NCBI GenBank assembly: GCA_005884945.1
Contig: VAYM01000140.1
Span: 1 to 46,234, forward strand
Origin: Actinomycetota bacterium
GTDB taxonomy: Bacteria; Actinomycetota; Thermoleophilia; Gaiellales; Gaiellaceae
DNA: 46,234 nucleotides
Direction of reading: 5' to 3'
This document shows, in pieces, positions 27,951 to 37,550 of the stretch. The position numbers and the translations under genes were made by a program. The notes beneath the pieces are model-generated. The model was not told where the DNA came from, ran no database searches, and saw only the letters and a list, made by a program, of their open reading frames with translations. Every line of letters begins with the position of its first letter. The stretch's first letter is position 1.

Positions 27951-29448
27951 CGCCGTCGAGCGGCTGGCGGCGCAGATCGGAGAGATCGCCGGCGCGGAGG
28001 TGGAGCTCGAGCGGCCGAACGATCCGGCGCACGGCGACTACGCGACGAACGTGGCGCTCCGCACGGCACCGGTGCAGCGACGGTCGCCGCGCGAGCTGGC
28101 GGAAGAGCTCGCGCGCCGCGTCGTCGACCTGCCGGCGGTCGAGCGCGCCGAGGTCGCCGGCCCCGGCTTCCTCAACCTCTGGCTCACGCGCGACTGGGTG
28201 GTCGACGCGCTCGGCGAGATCGACGCGGACTACGGCGGCGGCTTCTCAGAGCCGCATCAGCGCATCCAGGTCGAGCTCGTGTCCGCGAACCCGACCGGGC
28301 CCGTCACCGTCGGCTCGGCTCGCAACGGCGCGTATGGAGACTCGGTCGCGCGCCTGTTGAAGTTCGCCGGCCACGCGGTCGAGGAGGAGTACTACTTCAA
28401 CGACAGCGGACGTCAGGTCGAGCTGTTCCGCGAGTCGGTCGAAGCGCGGCGGCGGGGCGAGCCTCCGCCCGAAGGCGGGTACGTGGGGGAGTACCTCGAG
28501 GAGATCGCGCGCCAACCCGGCGATCCCGTCGACGCGATGCTCGAGGAGATCCGCCGCGAGGTCGCCGAGTTCCGCATCTCGATCGACACCTGGCGCCGCC
28601 AGGCCGAGATCGAGGCGGAGGTCGCCGCGCTGCTGCCGAAGCTGGACACGTACGAGTCGGAGGGGACGGTCTGGGCACGGACGAGCGAGTACGGCGACGA
28701 CAAGGACCGCCCGCTCGTGCGTTCGTCCGACCGCTCGTACCTCTACTTCGCCGCGGACGTCGCGTACGTCCGCGACAAGCTCGAGCGCGGCTTCGACCGC
28801 GCGGTCTACGTCCTCGGCGCCGACCACCACGGCTACGTCGCGCGCCTGAAGGCGGCGGCCGCAATGCTCGGCTACGACCCGGAGCGAATCGAAGTGCTCA
28901 TCTACCAGCTCGTTCACATCGTCGAGCGCGGGGAGGCACGCAAGGGATCGAAGCGCCGCGGCGACGTCGTCTTCCTGCGGGAGCTGATCGAGGAGATTGG
29001 CATCGACGCGGCACGGTGGTACCTCGTCTCGCGGGGCGCCGACCAGCCGATCGACATCGACGTCGACCTCGCACGCGAGCAGACGCAGAAGAACCCCGTC
29101 TACTACGTGCAGTACGCGCACGCGCGGATCGCCGGGATTCTGCGGAACGCGGAGAAGAAGCCGGATGCCGCGGCCGCGCCCGCCGTCCTCGACCCGCTCG
29201 AGCGCGACCTGCTGAAACGGCTGACGGACTTTCCGACGATCGTGCTCGAAGCGACCGAGCGGCGCGCGCCGCACGCCCTGCCGATCTTCGCGATCCGCGT
29301 CGCCGACGACTTCCATCGCTTCTACCACGACCTGCGCGTCGTCGGCTCCGACGCCGAGGAGTTCCGGCTCGCGCTCTGCCGCGCGACGCAGCACGTGATC
29401 GCGCGCTGCCTCGATCTGATCGGGGTCGAGGCGCCCGAGCGGATGTAG
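27940..29448 (+). CDS. argS: Arginyl-tRNA synthetase
   Basis: [75 protein letters not shown]-terminal DALR-like [10 protein letters not shown]. Confidence 0.93.
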   Translation: MRANAVERLAAQIGEIAGAEVELERPNDPAHGDYATNVALRTAPVQRRSPRELAEELARRVVDLPAVERAEVAGPGFLNLWLTRDWVVDALGEIDADYGGGFSEPHQRIQVELVSANPTGPVTVGSARNGAYGDSVARLLKFAGHAVEEEYYFNDSGRQVELFRESVEARRRGEPPPEGGYVGEYLEEIARQPGDPVDAMLEEIRREVAEFRISIDTWRRQAEIEAEVAALLPKLDTYESEGTVWARTSEYGDDKDRPLVRSSDRSYLYFAADVAYVRDKLERGFDRAVYVLGADHHGYVARLKAAAAMLGYDPERIEVLIYQLVHIVERGEARKGSKRRGDVVFLRELIEEIGIDAARWYLVSRGADQPIDIDVDLAREQTQKNPVYYVQYAHARIAGILRNAEKKPDAAAAPAVLDPLERDLLKRLTDFPTIVLEATERRAPHALPIFAIRVADDFHRFYHDLRVVGSDAEEFRLALCRATQHVIARCLDLIGVEAPERM

Positions 29449-29482
29449 GTTTTCGGCCGCGCCCGTTGTAGGCTTCGAGGCC

Positions 29483-30511
29483 GTGGCCCAGGCGACGGCT
29501 CAACCGGCGGGCGATACGAGCGGCGTCCGGCCGGACCGCAACCTCGCGCTCGAGCTCGTCCGGGTGACGGAGATGGGCGCGATCGGCGCAGGCCGCTGGG
29601 TCGGGCGCGGAGACAAGAACTCCGCCGACGCCGCGGCCGTCGACGGCATGCGGCTCATGCTCGACACGGTGTCGATGAACGGCCGCGTCGTGATCGGCGA
29701 GGGGGAGAAGGACGAGGCGCCGATGCTCTACAACGGCGAGGAGGTCGGCGACGGGACCGGACCTGAGGTGGACGTCGCTGTCGATCCGCTCGAGGGCACG
29801 CGTCTCTGCGCGCTCGCGCAGCCGAACGCGATCGCAGTCATGGCCGTCGCCGAGCGCGGGACGATGTTCTTCCCCGGCGCGGCCTTCTACATGGAGAAGA
29901 TCGCGGTCGGTCCCGACGCGATCGACGTGATCGACATCACGGCATCGCCGACGGAGAACGTGAATGCCGTCGCGAAGGCGAAGGGGATCTCGGCGCGTGA
30001 CCTGAACGTCGTCGTCCTCGAGCGGGACCGCCACGAGGCGCTGATCGGCGAGCTGCGTCAGGCCGGTGCGAAGGTGCAGCTCATCCGCGACGGCGACGTC
30101 GCACCGTCGATCGCGTCGGCGCAGCCGGGAACGGGCGTCGACATGTTGTACGGGATCGGCGGGACGCCGGAAGGCGTCATCGCGGCCGCGGCGCTGAAGT
30201 GCGTCGGCGGCGGCATCCAGGGGAGGCTCTGGCCGCGGAACGACGACGACCGCAAGACGCTCGTCGAGCAGGGCATCGATCCCGACCGTGTGCTGCACAC
30301 CGACGACCTCGTTGCCGGCGAGTACGTGTTCGTCGCGGCGAGCGGTGTGACGACCGGATCGCTGCTCCGCGGCGTGCGCTACCTGGCGAACGGCGCCGTC
30401 ATCACGGACTCGATCGTGATGCGCTCACGGTCGGGCACGGTGCGCCGCATCGAGGCGACGCACCAGCTCGACAAGCTCGAGCAGCTGACCGGCCGCGCGC
30501 TCTCGAACTAG
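29483..30511 (+). CDS. glpX: Fructose-1,6-bisphosphatase, class II
   Basis: [64 protein letters not shown]. Confidence 0.95.
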   Translation: MAQATAQPAGDTSGVRPDRNLALELVRVTEMGAIGAGRWVGRGDKNSADAAAVDGMRLMLDTVSMNGRVVIGEGEKDEAPMLYNGEEVGDGTGPEVDVAVDPLEGTRLCALAQPNAIAVMAVAERGTMFFPGAAFYMEKIAVGPDAIDVIDITASPTENVNAVAKAKGISARDLNVVVLERDRHEALIGELRQAGAKVQLIRDGDVAPSIASAQPGTGVDMLYGIGGTPEGVIAAAALKCVGGGIQGRLWPRNDDDRKTLVEQGIDPDRVLHTDDLVAGEYVFVAASGVTTGSLLRGVRYLANGAVITDSIVMRSRSGTVRRIEATHQLDKLEQLTGRALSN

Positions 30512-31536
30512 ACCGCGACTGCCTCTCGCTCCATCTCCGGCGCGTACAGACCGCTGCGCGCCGCGCTGTTCATCTTCGCGCGGTGGTAGAAGGCACGCTG
30601 AGCCGCCTCGACATTCTCCGGCTTCCCCTGCCACGCCTTCAACGCCGGAGCCTGCAGAGCGCGTCCGTACGAGAACGAGAGCTGCCACGGGTGCGGTCCG
30701 TGCGCGTTCATCGCGTTCAGGTGCGCCGTCGCGTCCTCGTCCGACTGTCCGCCCGAGAGGAACACGATCCCCGGCACCGCTGCGGGCACGTGGCGGTGGT
30801 ACTCGTCGAGCGACGTGTCCGCGACCTCGTCGACGCCCGCACGGTTCGGCGTGTCGTATCCGGACAACACCATGTTCGGCTTCAACAGCGTCCCGTAGAG
30901 GTCGATGCGCTGGTCGTGCAGCTCCGTGTAGACGGCGTTGAGCACGCGGCCGGTCGTCTTCGCGCTCGCGTGGATGTCGTGGTCGCCGTCCATGAGCACC
31001 TCGGGCTCGACGATCGGCACGAGCCCGGCCTCCTGGCACAGCGCGGCGTAGCGCGCGAGTGCGTGCGCATTCACCCACACGCAGTACTCGCTCGGCCTGT
31101 TCGCGTCGATCGAATACGTCGCGCGCCACTTCGCGAAGCGCGCGCCGAGCTCCCGGTACTCCTGCAGCCGCTCGCGCAATCCGTCGAGTCCCTCGGTGAC
31201 GGTCTCCCCCTCGGCAAGCGCCAGCGGTTTCGCGCCGGTGTCGACCTTGATGCCGGGAATGATCCCTTTCGAGGCGAGCAGCTTCGGAAACGGAGTTCCG
31301 TCCGTCGTGCTCTGGCGGATCGTCTCGTCGTAGAGGATCACGCCGCTGATGAACTCCTCGACGCCCTCCGTCGTGAACAGGAGGTCGCGGTAGGCGCGGC
31401 GGTTCTCCTCCGTCGACTCGACCCCGATCGAGTCGAAGCGCTTCTTGATCGTGCCGGTCGACTCGTCGGCGGCGAGGATTCCTTTGCCCTCGGCGACGAG
31501 CGCCTTCGCGGTCTCGTGGAGCTCGTTTGCAGCCAT
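30508..31536 (-). CDS. Class I fructose-bisphosphate aldolase
   Basis: [80 protein letters not shown]. Confidence 0.95.
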   Translation of the reverse strand: MAANELHETAKALVAEGKGILAADESTGTIKKRFDSIGVESTEENRRAYRDLLFTTEGVEEFISGVILYDETIRQSTTDGTPFPKLLASKGIIPGIKVDTGAKPLALAEGETVTEGLDGLRERLQEYRELGARFAKWRATYSIDANRPSEYCVWVNAHALARYAALCQEAGLVPIVEPEVLMDGDHDIHASAKTTGRVLNAVYTELHDQRIDLYGTLLKPNMVLSGYDTPNRAGVDEVADTSLDEYHRHVPAAVPGIVFLSGGQSDEDATAHLNAMNAHGPHPWQLSFSYGRALQAPALKAWQGKPENVEAAQRAFYHRAKMNSAARSGLYAPEMEREAVAV

Positions 31537-31592
31537 TTCCGCCCTCCGTCCGTCTTTGTGTCGGCGGAAGTATGGCTTAGGATTGCCGACTT

Positions 31593-31627
31593 ACGGAGGG
31601 GCCTCGCTGCGGCGGCGGCCTCTCCGT
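31593..31627. terminator. Inverted repeat in the aldolase/L,D-transpeptidase divergent intergenic region
   Basis: ACGGAGGGGCC(31593-31603)/GGCCTCTCCGT(31617-31627), 11 bp with one G.U. Confidence 0.4.
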
Positions 31628-31784
31628 CTTCGCGTCAGCGGCGGTCGGACTTCCGGGGGGCCCAGAGGGCGTTTGAGCGGAGACCCGGGCTCATGTGATG
31701 GAAGATCCCGAAAGCTCGTGTTTCTTGTTCACCCGAATGAGGGACTTTGTTGGCCTCCGTCCACGTAAGTAGCATCTGTCGTCC

Positions 31785-32666
31785 ATGATTCGCCGTCTAC
31801 TCCTGATGGTCGTCGTGGTCGCCTGCACGGCGCCCGTGCTCGGAGGCGGCGCTGCGCCGCCGGTGCTGGTCGCGCAGGGAGTCACGGTCGCGGGGATTCC
31901 GGTCGGCGGAATGAGCTACGAGCAGGCGCAGGCGGCTGTGACGCCGGCGTTCAACCGCTCGATCCGGGTGATGCTCGGCTCGATGCGACTCAGGGTGTCG
32001 CCGGCGCGCTTCGGCATGTCCGTCGCGGTTGGCGACGGAGTGTCGCGCGCTCTCGATGCGTCGCCCGGAGATGCGGTCGAGCTCGTTCCGAGGATCGACG
32101 CCAATGCGGTGCAGGGACTCGTCCCGCAGTTCAGCGATGCGACGATCGGTCGCAGGGTCGTCGTCGGAGCGACGACGAAGAGGCTCGTGCGCGCGCTGAA
32201 GCTGCCGAGCGCGCGGCGCGTGCGGATCGCGGTGCGGATGATCGCGCCGAAGGTGACCGCAGCGAGCTTCGGCCCGGTGATCGTGATCCGCCGCGGCGTG
32301 AACGAGCTTCGGTACTACGACGGCAAGACGCTCGTGCGGACGTTCGGCGTCGCGACGGGGCAGTCGGTCTATCCGACGCCGACGGGGCAGTTCGACATCG
32401 TGGACATGCAGCGGTATCCCTGGTGGCGTCCGCCCGACTCGCCGTGGGCGCGCGGGCTGAAGCCGATTCCACCCGGGCCGGGCAATCCGCTCGGGACGCG
32501 CTGGATGGGCCTGTCGGCAGCGGGCGTCGGCATCCACGGCACACCGGACGACGCGTCGATCGGCTATTCGGCCTCACACGGCTGCATCCGCATGCACATC
32601 CCGGACGCGGAGTGGCTGTTCAACCACGTGCACTTAGGCACGCCGGTGGTGATCACCGATGCCTAG
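31785..32666 (+). CDS. Secreted L,D-transpeptidase (YkuD) with N-terminal VanW/PG-binding-like region
   Basis: Signal peptide; IHGTPDDASIGYSASHGCIRMHIPDAEWLF (HxxxxxxxxxxxSHGCxR). Confidence 0.9.
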   Translation: MIRRLLLMVVVVACTAPVLGGGAAPPVLVAQGVTVAGIPVGGMSYEQAQAAVTPAFNRSIRVMLGSMRLRVSPARFGMSVAVGDGVSRALDASPGDAVELVPRIDANAVQGLVPQFSDATIGRRVVVGATTKRLVRALKLPSARRVRIAVRMIAPKVTAASFGPVIVIRRGVNELRYYDGKTLVRTFGVATGQSVYPTPTGQFDIVDMQRYPWWRPPDSPWARGLKPIPPGPGNPLGTRWMGLSAAGVGIHGTPDDASIGYSASHGCIRMHIPDAEWLFNHVHLGTPVVITDA

Positions 32667-32704
32667 GACGGCGTCGGTCTTGGGCAACGGCTTCAACCGC
32701 AGAC

Positions 32705-32760
32705 GGCGGCGCGAGGCAAGCTCGCACCGCCTCTAACGCGGCTTCGCGAGCGACGCCGCG
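32705..32760. repeat. Two consecutive hairpins resembling the 17.9-18.15 kb array
   Basis: GGCGG-c-GCGAG-GCAAG-CTCGC-a-CCGCC(32705-32731); CGCGGC-t-TCG-CGAG-CGA-c-GCCGCG(32737-32760). Confidence 0.7.
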
Positions 32761-32813
32761 GGGACGCCCGTGGTCATGACGGACTCGTAGACCGGCGGTA
32801 CAATCCGCCCCGC

Positions 32814-32886
32814 GCGGACGTAGCTCAGTTGGTAGAGCATCAGCTTCCCAAGCTGAGGGTCGCGGGTTCGAACCCCGTCGTCCGCT
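32814..32886 (+). tRNA. tRNA-Gly (anticodon CCC)
   Basis: Acceptor GCGGACG/CGTCCGC, D-arm AGCTCAGTTGGTAGAGC, anticodon arm TCAGC-TTCCCAA-GCTGA, T-arm GCGGG-TTCGAAC-CCCGT; 3' CCA not encoded. Confidence 0.95.
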
Positions 32887-32926
32887 TGTCGTCGCGATTG
32901 CCCGGTTCGGGCTTAATGTCCAGGCC

Positions 32927-33292
32927 GTGCCCGTCTCCGTCGACGAGGTCTGTGCGCTGGCGAGGACGCTGCCGCGAGCCGGCGAGGCGTTCGTCCGCGG
33001 ACGCGTCAAGTTCCGCGTCGGCAGCATCGTCTTCCTCTCCTTCTCGAAGGACGGAGAGACGATGGGCTTCGGCTTCCCGAAGGAGTGGCGGGCCACGCTC
33101 GTCGAGAACGAGCCGGAGAAGTTCTCGCTCCCGAGCGAGTCCGACATGCGCTTCCACTGGGTCCACGTACGGCTCGATTCCATCGACCAGGACGAGATGC
33201 GCGACCTCGTCGAGAACGCCTGGGCCCTCTGCGCCCCGAAATTCCTCGTGGAGGAGTACGCGACCGCGCAGGGGTACCGTCGTGGGGATTAG
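32927..33292 (+). CDS. MmcQ/YjbR family protein
   Basis: VRGRVKFRVGSIVFLSFSKDGETMGFGFPKEWR...HWVHVRLDSIDQDEMRDLVENAW. Confidence 0.75.
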   Translation: MPVSVDEVCALARTLPRAGEAFVRGRVKFRVGSIVFLSFSKDGETMGFGFPKEWRATLVENEPEKFSLPSESDMRFHWVHVRLDSIDQDEMRDLVENAWALCAPKFLVEEYATAQGYRRGD

Positions 33293-33352
33293 GACTGCGC
33301 CGAATCCATAGAGGCAGGAACGTCGGCGTGGGCTCCGAACGGGACCCACGCG

Positions 33353-34114
33353 ATGCCGGTTGCCCAGCCGGAGCTCGAGCAGTTGATGGATGTCGTCCGC
33401 GACGTCGCCGGAGCGCTCGCAGGACGCCTCAGACCCGGCTTCGTCGACCTGGAGGAGCTCGAGGCGGATGGCTTCGAGGGCCTCGTCAAAGCGCTGGACG
33501 ACTACGACAGCGCGAAAGGTCCGTTGACTCCGTACGTCGTCGTCCGTTCCCGCGGCGCGATGATCGACGGGCTCAGAAGGAAGACGATGACGAGCAGGCG
33601 TGCGCGCGCTGCTGGGATCGCAGAACCAGAGGTGCTGTCGCTCGAGCACGAGGTCGACGAAGGCGTGCGTCTGATGGACGTCATCGTCGATCCGACGTCG
33701 CCCACGCCCGAGGAGGCGAGTCTGTCGACCGCGGCTCCGGCGGTTCGATCTGAGCTCGCTTCCCTGCCGAAGCGCCACCAGCGCATCCTTGTCCTGCGTT
33801 TTCTGCACGACCGCCCGCGGACGGAGATCGCCGCGGCCGAAGGCATTCCGGTCAGCCGTCTCGTCCTGATCGAGAAGCGCTTCCGCGATCGGCTACGGCC
33901 GCCGCGGCCTGCCGACACGGATCAGTTGACGGAGAAAGAGCTCGCGGTGCTGCGGCTCGCTGCGGAGGGAGCGAGCGCCGCCGAAACGGCGAAGTCGGTC
34001 CGCCGGAGGCTCGAGACCGTGAAGTCCCAACGGTGCCGAATCATCGCGAAGCTGCGTGCGCGCAACATGATGAACGCCGTCGCGATCAGCTACCAGCGCG
34101 GCCTGCTCCGGTAG
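33353..34114 (+). CDS. RNA polymerase sigma-70 family protein fused to a C-terminal LuxR-type HTH
   Basis: Region 2 LEELEADGFEGLVKALDDYDSAKGPLTPYVVVRSRGAMIDGLRR; region 4 LPKRHQRILVLRFLHDRPRTEIAAAEGIPVSRLVLIEKR; C-terminal LTEKELAVLRLAAEGASAAETAKSVRRRLETVKSQRCRIIAKLRARNMMNAVAIS. Confidence 0.8.
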   Translation: MPVAQPELEQLMDVVRDVAGALAGRLRPGFVDLEELEADGFEGLVKALDDYDSAKGPLTPYVVVRSRGAMIDGLRRKTMTSRRARAAGIAEPEVLSLEHEVDEGVRLMDVIVDPTSPTPEEASLSTAAPAVRSELASLPKRHQRILVLRFLHDRPRTEIAAAEGIPVSRLVLIEKRFRDRLRPPRPADTDQLTEKELAVLRLAAEGASAAETAKSVRRRLETVKSQRCRIIAKLRARNMMNAVAISYQRGLLR

Positions 34115-34169
34115 CTCGGCGTCCGTGCCGAGCGGGACGGCTGCTCGCCGCCCCGCTCGTACCTCGGCG

Positions 34170-34673
34170 TTAGCTCGGGGCCTTCTGGTTGATGCCGGCC
34201 TTGAACATGCCGCCGGTCGCGATCTTCGTCAGCAGCTTGTCCGCGTTGCTCTCCTCGTCGAGCGTTTGGTCGAGCAGATCCTTTGCCTCGGCGAGGTCGA
34301 GCTCGCCCGCCAACGTGCGCGCCGTGCCGTACGCGGCGATCTCGTAGTGCTCCACGCGCTGGGCGGCGGAGATCAACGCCGCGTCCTTCACGACCGGGTC
34401 GCCGGTCGCCGAGACGATCTCCTGGCCCTCTTCGATCAGGCCGCGCATCCCTTCGCACTCGTCTGACATCGAGCTTCCGATCTGCCCGCGGATGTCCTCG
34501 AGCCGGCGAACGTGGTCGCGCGTCTCCTGAAGGTGGTGCTCGAACGCCTCGCGCAGCTCCTTGTTCGACGCGGCCTGCGCCAGCTTCGGCAGCGCGCCGA
34601 CGAGCTGTTGCTCGGCGCTGTAGAGATCGGAGATCTCGTGCTCGAACAGGTCCTGCAATGTCTGCAGTTGCAT
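34170..34673 (-). CDS. DUF892/YciE-family ferritin-like protein
   Basis: MQLQTLQDLFEHEISDLYSAEQQLVGALPKLAQAASNKELREAFEHHLQET...ISAAQRVEHYEIAAYGTARTLA. Confidence 0.88.
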   Translation of the reverse strand: MQLQTLQDLFEHEISDLYSAEQQLVGALPKLAQAASNKELREAFEHHLQETRDHVRRLEDIRGQIGSSMSDECEGMRGLIEEGQEIVSATGDPVVKDAALISAAQRVEHYEIAAYGTARTLAGELDLAEAKDLLDQTLDEESNADKLLTKIATGGMFKAGINQKAPS

Positions 34674-34788
34674 GGTGACCCTCCTCGTTTGCGTGCGAGC
34701 TCTGGCCCTTCCCGGTTCGAAGGCTGCGTAACCGCGATGGAGGAGAGCCTGTTGACGCCGCGAAACAACGGGGCTCCGGGGCCTCCTG

Positions 34789-35553
34789 ATGATCCGAATC
34801 GAACAGACGATCCTCCAGCTATGGCACTTGTTGAGAGCGGACTCGCCGCTCGGCGCGCGAGCCCGTCGCCGGGCCACGGCGACGAGCGCGATGGCGATCG
34901 CGGTTCTGGCGCTGTTCGTCTCCGTCGGCCTGGTGACGATCGTGCTCGTCGTCTGTGCGATGGTCGTCTCGGCCGGTTCGCTGCTCGCGGCCGCGCTGCT
35001 GCTGCACCGTCACCGTGCGCGGCTCCGCGGGTTAGGTCTCCGACTCTGGGACCGCGGAGCGGAGATCACTCTGCGCGCGGCGTCGCGAACGGTCCCGGCT
35101 CTACGCCGCGTCGGCGCACACGCATCGGCGGGCGCTCGCACGGCACAGGGCGTTGCGCGCACCTCGGCAGTCGAGGCACGGACGAGAGCCGAGACGTTGC
35201 ATCGCCGGGTACGTTCGTCCGCGCTCGCGGACCGGCGCGGTCAGGCCGTTCGCGCAAATGGACTGGAGATCGGCGATCGCCGCGCCGAAGCGCTGACGCT
35301 GAACAATCTTGCGCTCGCGCTCGAGCGCGGGGGCGATGCACGAGCGCTCGCGCTGTTCGAAGAGTCGGCGACGATTCTCGGCGAGCTCGGTGACGAGCAG
35401 AACGAGGGCCAGGTGATCGCGAACCTCGCGCTCGCGTTTCGTCGACGGGGGCAGGAACAGGAATCCGTCGAAGCGCTCGAGACGGCGCTCGCCAAGCTCG
35501 AGCCGGAGTCGAACGCCTACCGCAAAGCCGAACGGCTGCGCCGCGCAAGCTGA
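34789..35553 (+). CDS. Membrane protein with C-terminal TPR repeats
   Basis: Two N-terminal TM segments, then ALTLNNLALALERGGDARALALFEESATILGELGDEQNEGQVIANLALAFRRRGQ. Confidence 0.65.
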   Translation: MIRIEQTILQLWHLLRADSPLGARARRRATATSAMAIAVLALFVSVGLVTIVLVVCAMVVSAGSLLAAALLLHRHRARLRGLGLRLWDRGAEITLRAASRTVPALRRVGAHASAGARTAQGVARTSAVEARTRAETLHRRVRSSALADRRGQAVRANGLEIGDRRAEALTLNNLALALERGGDARALALFEESATILGELGDEQNEGQVIANLALAFRRRGQEQESVEALETALAKLEPESNAYRKAERLRRAS

Positions 35554-35585
35554 CCGTCTCTACTCGCACTCGGAGGTCGAAATCG

Positions 35586-35831
35586 ATGGATCGTCTGTTG
35601 CAGAAGTACGTTGCGGCCCTCCTCGGCTTCGGTTTCACGGCCGTCTTGTTGACGCTGGGGCTCGGTTCGGCGATCCTCTGCCTCGTCACCTCCGGCATCG
35701 CTGTCGGCGCGGTCTCGCTTGGCCACCGACGTCGGATCGACCGCTTCACCGCCGAGTTCATGGACGAACGGGGCACGCGGCGCAGACGAGAAGCGCGCAC
35801 GGATCAGCGGCTCGTGCACGAGCACGGGTAG
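35586..35831 (+). CDS. Small membrane protein (81 aa)
   Basis: MDRLLQKYVAALLGFGFTAVLLTLGLGSAILCLVTSGIAVGAVSLGHRRRIDRF; TM helices, plausible SD (CGGAGG). Confidence 0.5.
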   Translation: MDRLLQKYVAALLGFGFTAVLLTLGLGSAILCLVTSGIAVGAVSLGHRRRIDRFTAEFMDERGTRRRREARTDQRLVHEHG

Positions 35832-36044
35832 CTCAGGTCTCGAGCGGCAGAAGCCGCGCGAACGTGACCTCCTCTCTTCCGCGACGATCGTTGCGTTCGC
35901 AATCGGCTGATCCTGCGTGCTGACGCGGGCTCCGCTGACGTACAAGGGGTTCCTCCTCAGACGGCGACTGTTTCTCCTCTCCATTTTCGCTTGACTTCGT
36001 AGCGGCTCCGGAGCATGCTCGCGCGGAGCAGCGGAAGGAGTCGC

Positions 36045-36131
36045 ATGAGCCGTCCGACATCGCTGCTGCGGCATGTGTCCCTCGACGAGGCGCAGATAGC
36101 TGCGGCCGTGGGAGGTGATACGCCGGCCTGA
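36045..36131 (+). CDS. 28-aa peptide, candidate RiPP precursor/leader-like peptide
   Basis: GGAAGGAG SD 4 nt before the ATG; MSRPTSLLRHVSLDEAQIAAAVGGDTPA with a leader-like LDEAQIAAAVGG; directly precedes the maturase-type genes. Confidence 0.5.
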   Translation: MSRPTSLLRHVSLDEAQIAAAVGGDTPA

Positions 36132-36189
36132 TCCGGGGCTTCGCTCTGCGGTCTGCGGCCTTTCGTCCACGCCGAAAGGGGAGACCAAC

Positions 36190-36507
36190 GTGGCAACAGA
36201 AAGCAAGAGGGGATCGACCGCGCTGATCGAGCAGCAGCCGATCACGCGCGAGCGCCTCGAGCAGCTCATCGACGTCCTCAAGGAGCACGACGTCGAGATC
36301 GTGCACTGGTTCCCGAAGGGAATCCCGAACCCCGAGGTGCTGTACGGCGCCGTGAAGGCCCGGCCCGAGGTCGTCGGGAAGCTCGTCGGCAAGATCGTCG
36401 CGACGGAGGGCGTCCGTCTGCGGCTCGACGTGTTCCCGCTCGGGATCCCGTTCCCGGACGAGGTGCTCATCCAGTTCGAGACGCCTCAGGGCTACATCGG
36501 CGGCTGA
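36190..36507 (+). CDS. 105-aa protein of unknown function with internal repeat (FPKGIPNPEV / FPLGIPFPDEV)
   Basis: GTG start with a GGGGAG SD; MATESKRGSTALIEQQPITRERLEQLIDVLKEHDVEIVHWFPKGIPNPEVLYGAVKARPEVVGKLVGKIVATEGVRLRLDVFPLGIPFPDEVLIQFETPQGYIGG. Confidence 0.7.
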   Translation: MATESKRGSTALIEQQPITRERLEQLIDVLKEHDVEIVHWFPKGIPNPEVLYGAVKARPEVVGKLVGKIVATEGVRLRLDVFPLGIPFPDEVLIQFETPQGYIGG

Positions 36508-36513
36508 ACTGCG

Positions 36514-37521
36514 GTGGGGCCGACCGGCGCTTCGCGCATCCTCCAGATCCACCCGACGTTGCGGTGCAACCTGCGCTGCCTGCACTGCTACTCGTCGTCT
36601 GGGCCGGAGGAGCGGACGGAGCTGCCGGTCGGCCTCCTCGGGAATGCGATTGCAGCGGCACGTGCGGAGGGATACACGGTCGTCAGCGTGTCCGGCGGCG
36701 AGCCGCTGATGTACAGGCCGCTGGCCGAGCTGCTCGAGCAGGCGCACGCATGCGCAGCGCTGACGACCGTGACGACGAACGGGATGCTGCTGACGAAGCG
36801 GTGCCTGGCCGAGCTCGTGGGACGCCTCGACCTGCTCGCGATCTCGCTCGACGGTCCGCCCGAGTCGCACAACCGCATGCGCGCGTCGGAACACGCCTTC
36901 GCGCAGATGGAGTCGCGACTCGACGGCCTCCGCGCGTCCGGGATCCCGTTCGGGTTCATCTTCACGCTCACGCAACGGAACGTGCACGAGCTCGACTGGG
37001 TCGCGCGGTTCGCCGTCGAGCAAGGCGCCCGGTTGCTGCAGATCCATCCGCTCGAGGAGGTCGGCCGCGCGCGACGGCTGCTCGCCGGAGACCGGCCCGA
37101 CGAGCTCGAGTCGGCGTATGCATTCCTGGAGGTGACGCGCCTGCGAGAGCTCTACGCCGAGCAGCTGACCGTGCAGCTCGACCTCGTGCACGGCGAGCTC
37201 CTGCGCGCGGCTCCGGAGCGCGCCTACGCCGGCGACGCGGATCCGGATGCACCGCTCGCGGAGCTCGTGTCGCCGCTCGTGATCGAGGCGAGCGGAGCCG
37301 TCGTTCCACTCGAGTTTGGATTCGCGCGCGCGTTCGCGCTCGGCAACCTGCGTAATGCGCCGCTCGGGGAGCTCGCCGAGCGTTGGCGGCGCGAGCGTCT
37401 ACCGGCGTTCTCTCGCGTCTGTCGCGGCGCCTTCGATGCGATCACGGCCCCGGCGGAGCTTCCGTTCGCGAACTGGTACGAGGTCGTCGCCGACCGAGCG
37501 GAGGACATGCTGCCGGCGTAG
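36514..37521 (+). CDS. Radical SAM protein (RiPP-maturase-like)
   Basis: CNLRCLHCY (CxxxCxxC), SGGEPLMYRPL, TTNGMLL, AISLDGPPESHNRMR; C-terminal VIEASGAVVPLEFGFARAFALGNLRNAPLGELAERW resembles a SPASM region with reduced Cys content. Confidence 0.88.
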   Translation: MGPTGASRILQIHPTLRCNLRCLHCYSSSGPEERTELPVGLLGNAIAAARAEGYTVVSVSGGEPLMYRPLAELLEQAHACAALTTVTTNGMLLTKRCLAELVGRLDLLAISLDGPPESHNRMRASEHAFAQMESRLDGLRASGIPFGFIFTLTQRNVHELDWVARFAVEQGARLLQIHPLEEVGRARRLLAGDRPDELESAYAFLEVTRLRELYAEQLTVQLDLVHGELLRAAPERAYAGDADPDAPLAELVSPLVIEASGAVVPLEFGFARAFALGNLRNAPLGELAERWRRERLPAFSRVCRGAFDAITAPAELPFANWYEVVADRAEDMLPA

Positions 37522-37550
37522 GTCGGCTTCGACTGCGCAACAATCGGCGG

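Noticed and set aside
27678-28360. Fusion of TrkA-N to a long R/S-rich C terminus in ORF 27035..28360
   Set aside because: After the frameshift this is an out-of-frame read of TrkA-C and argS.
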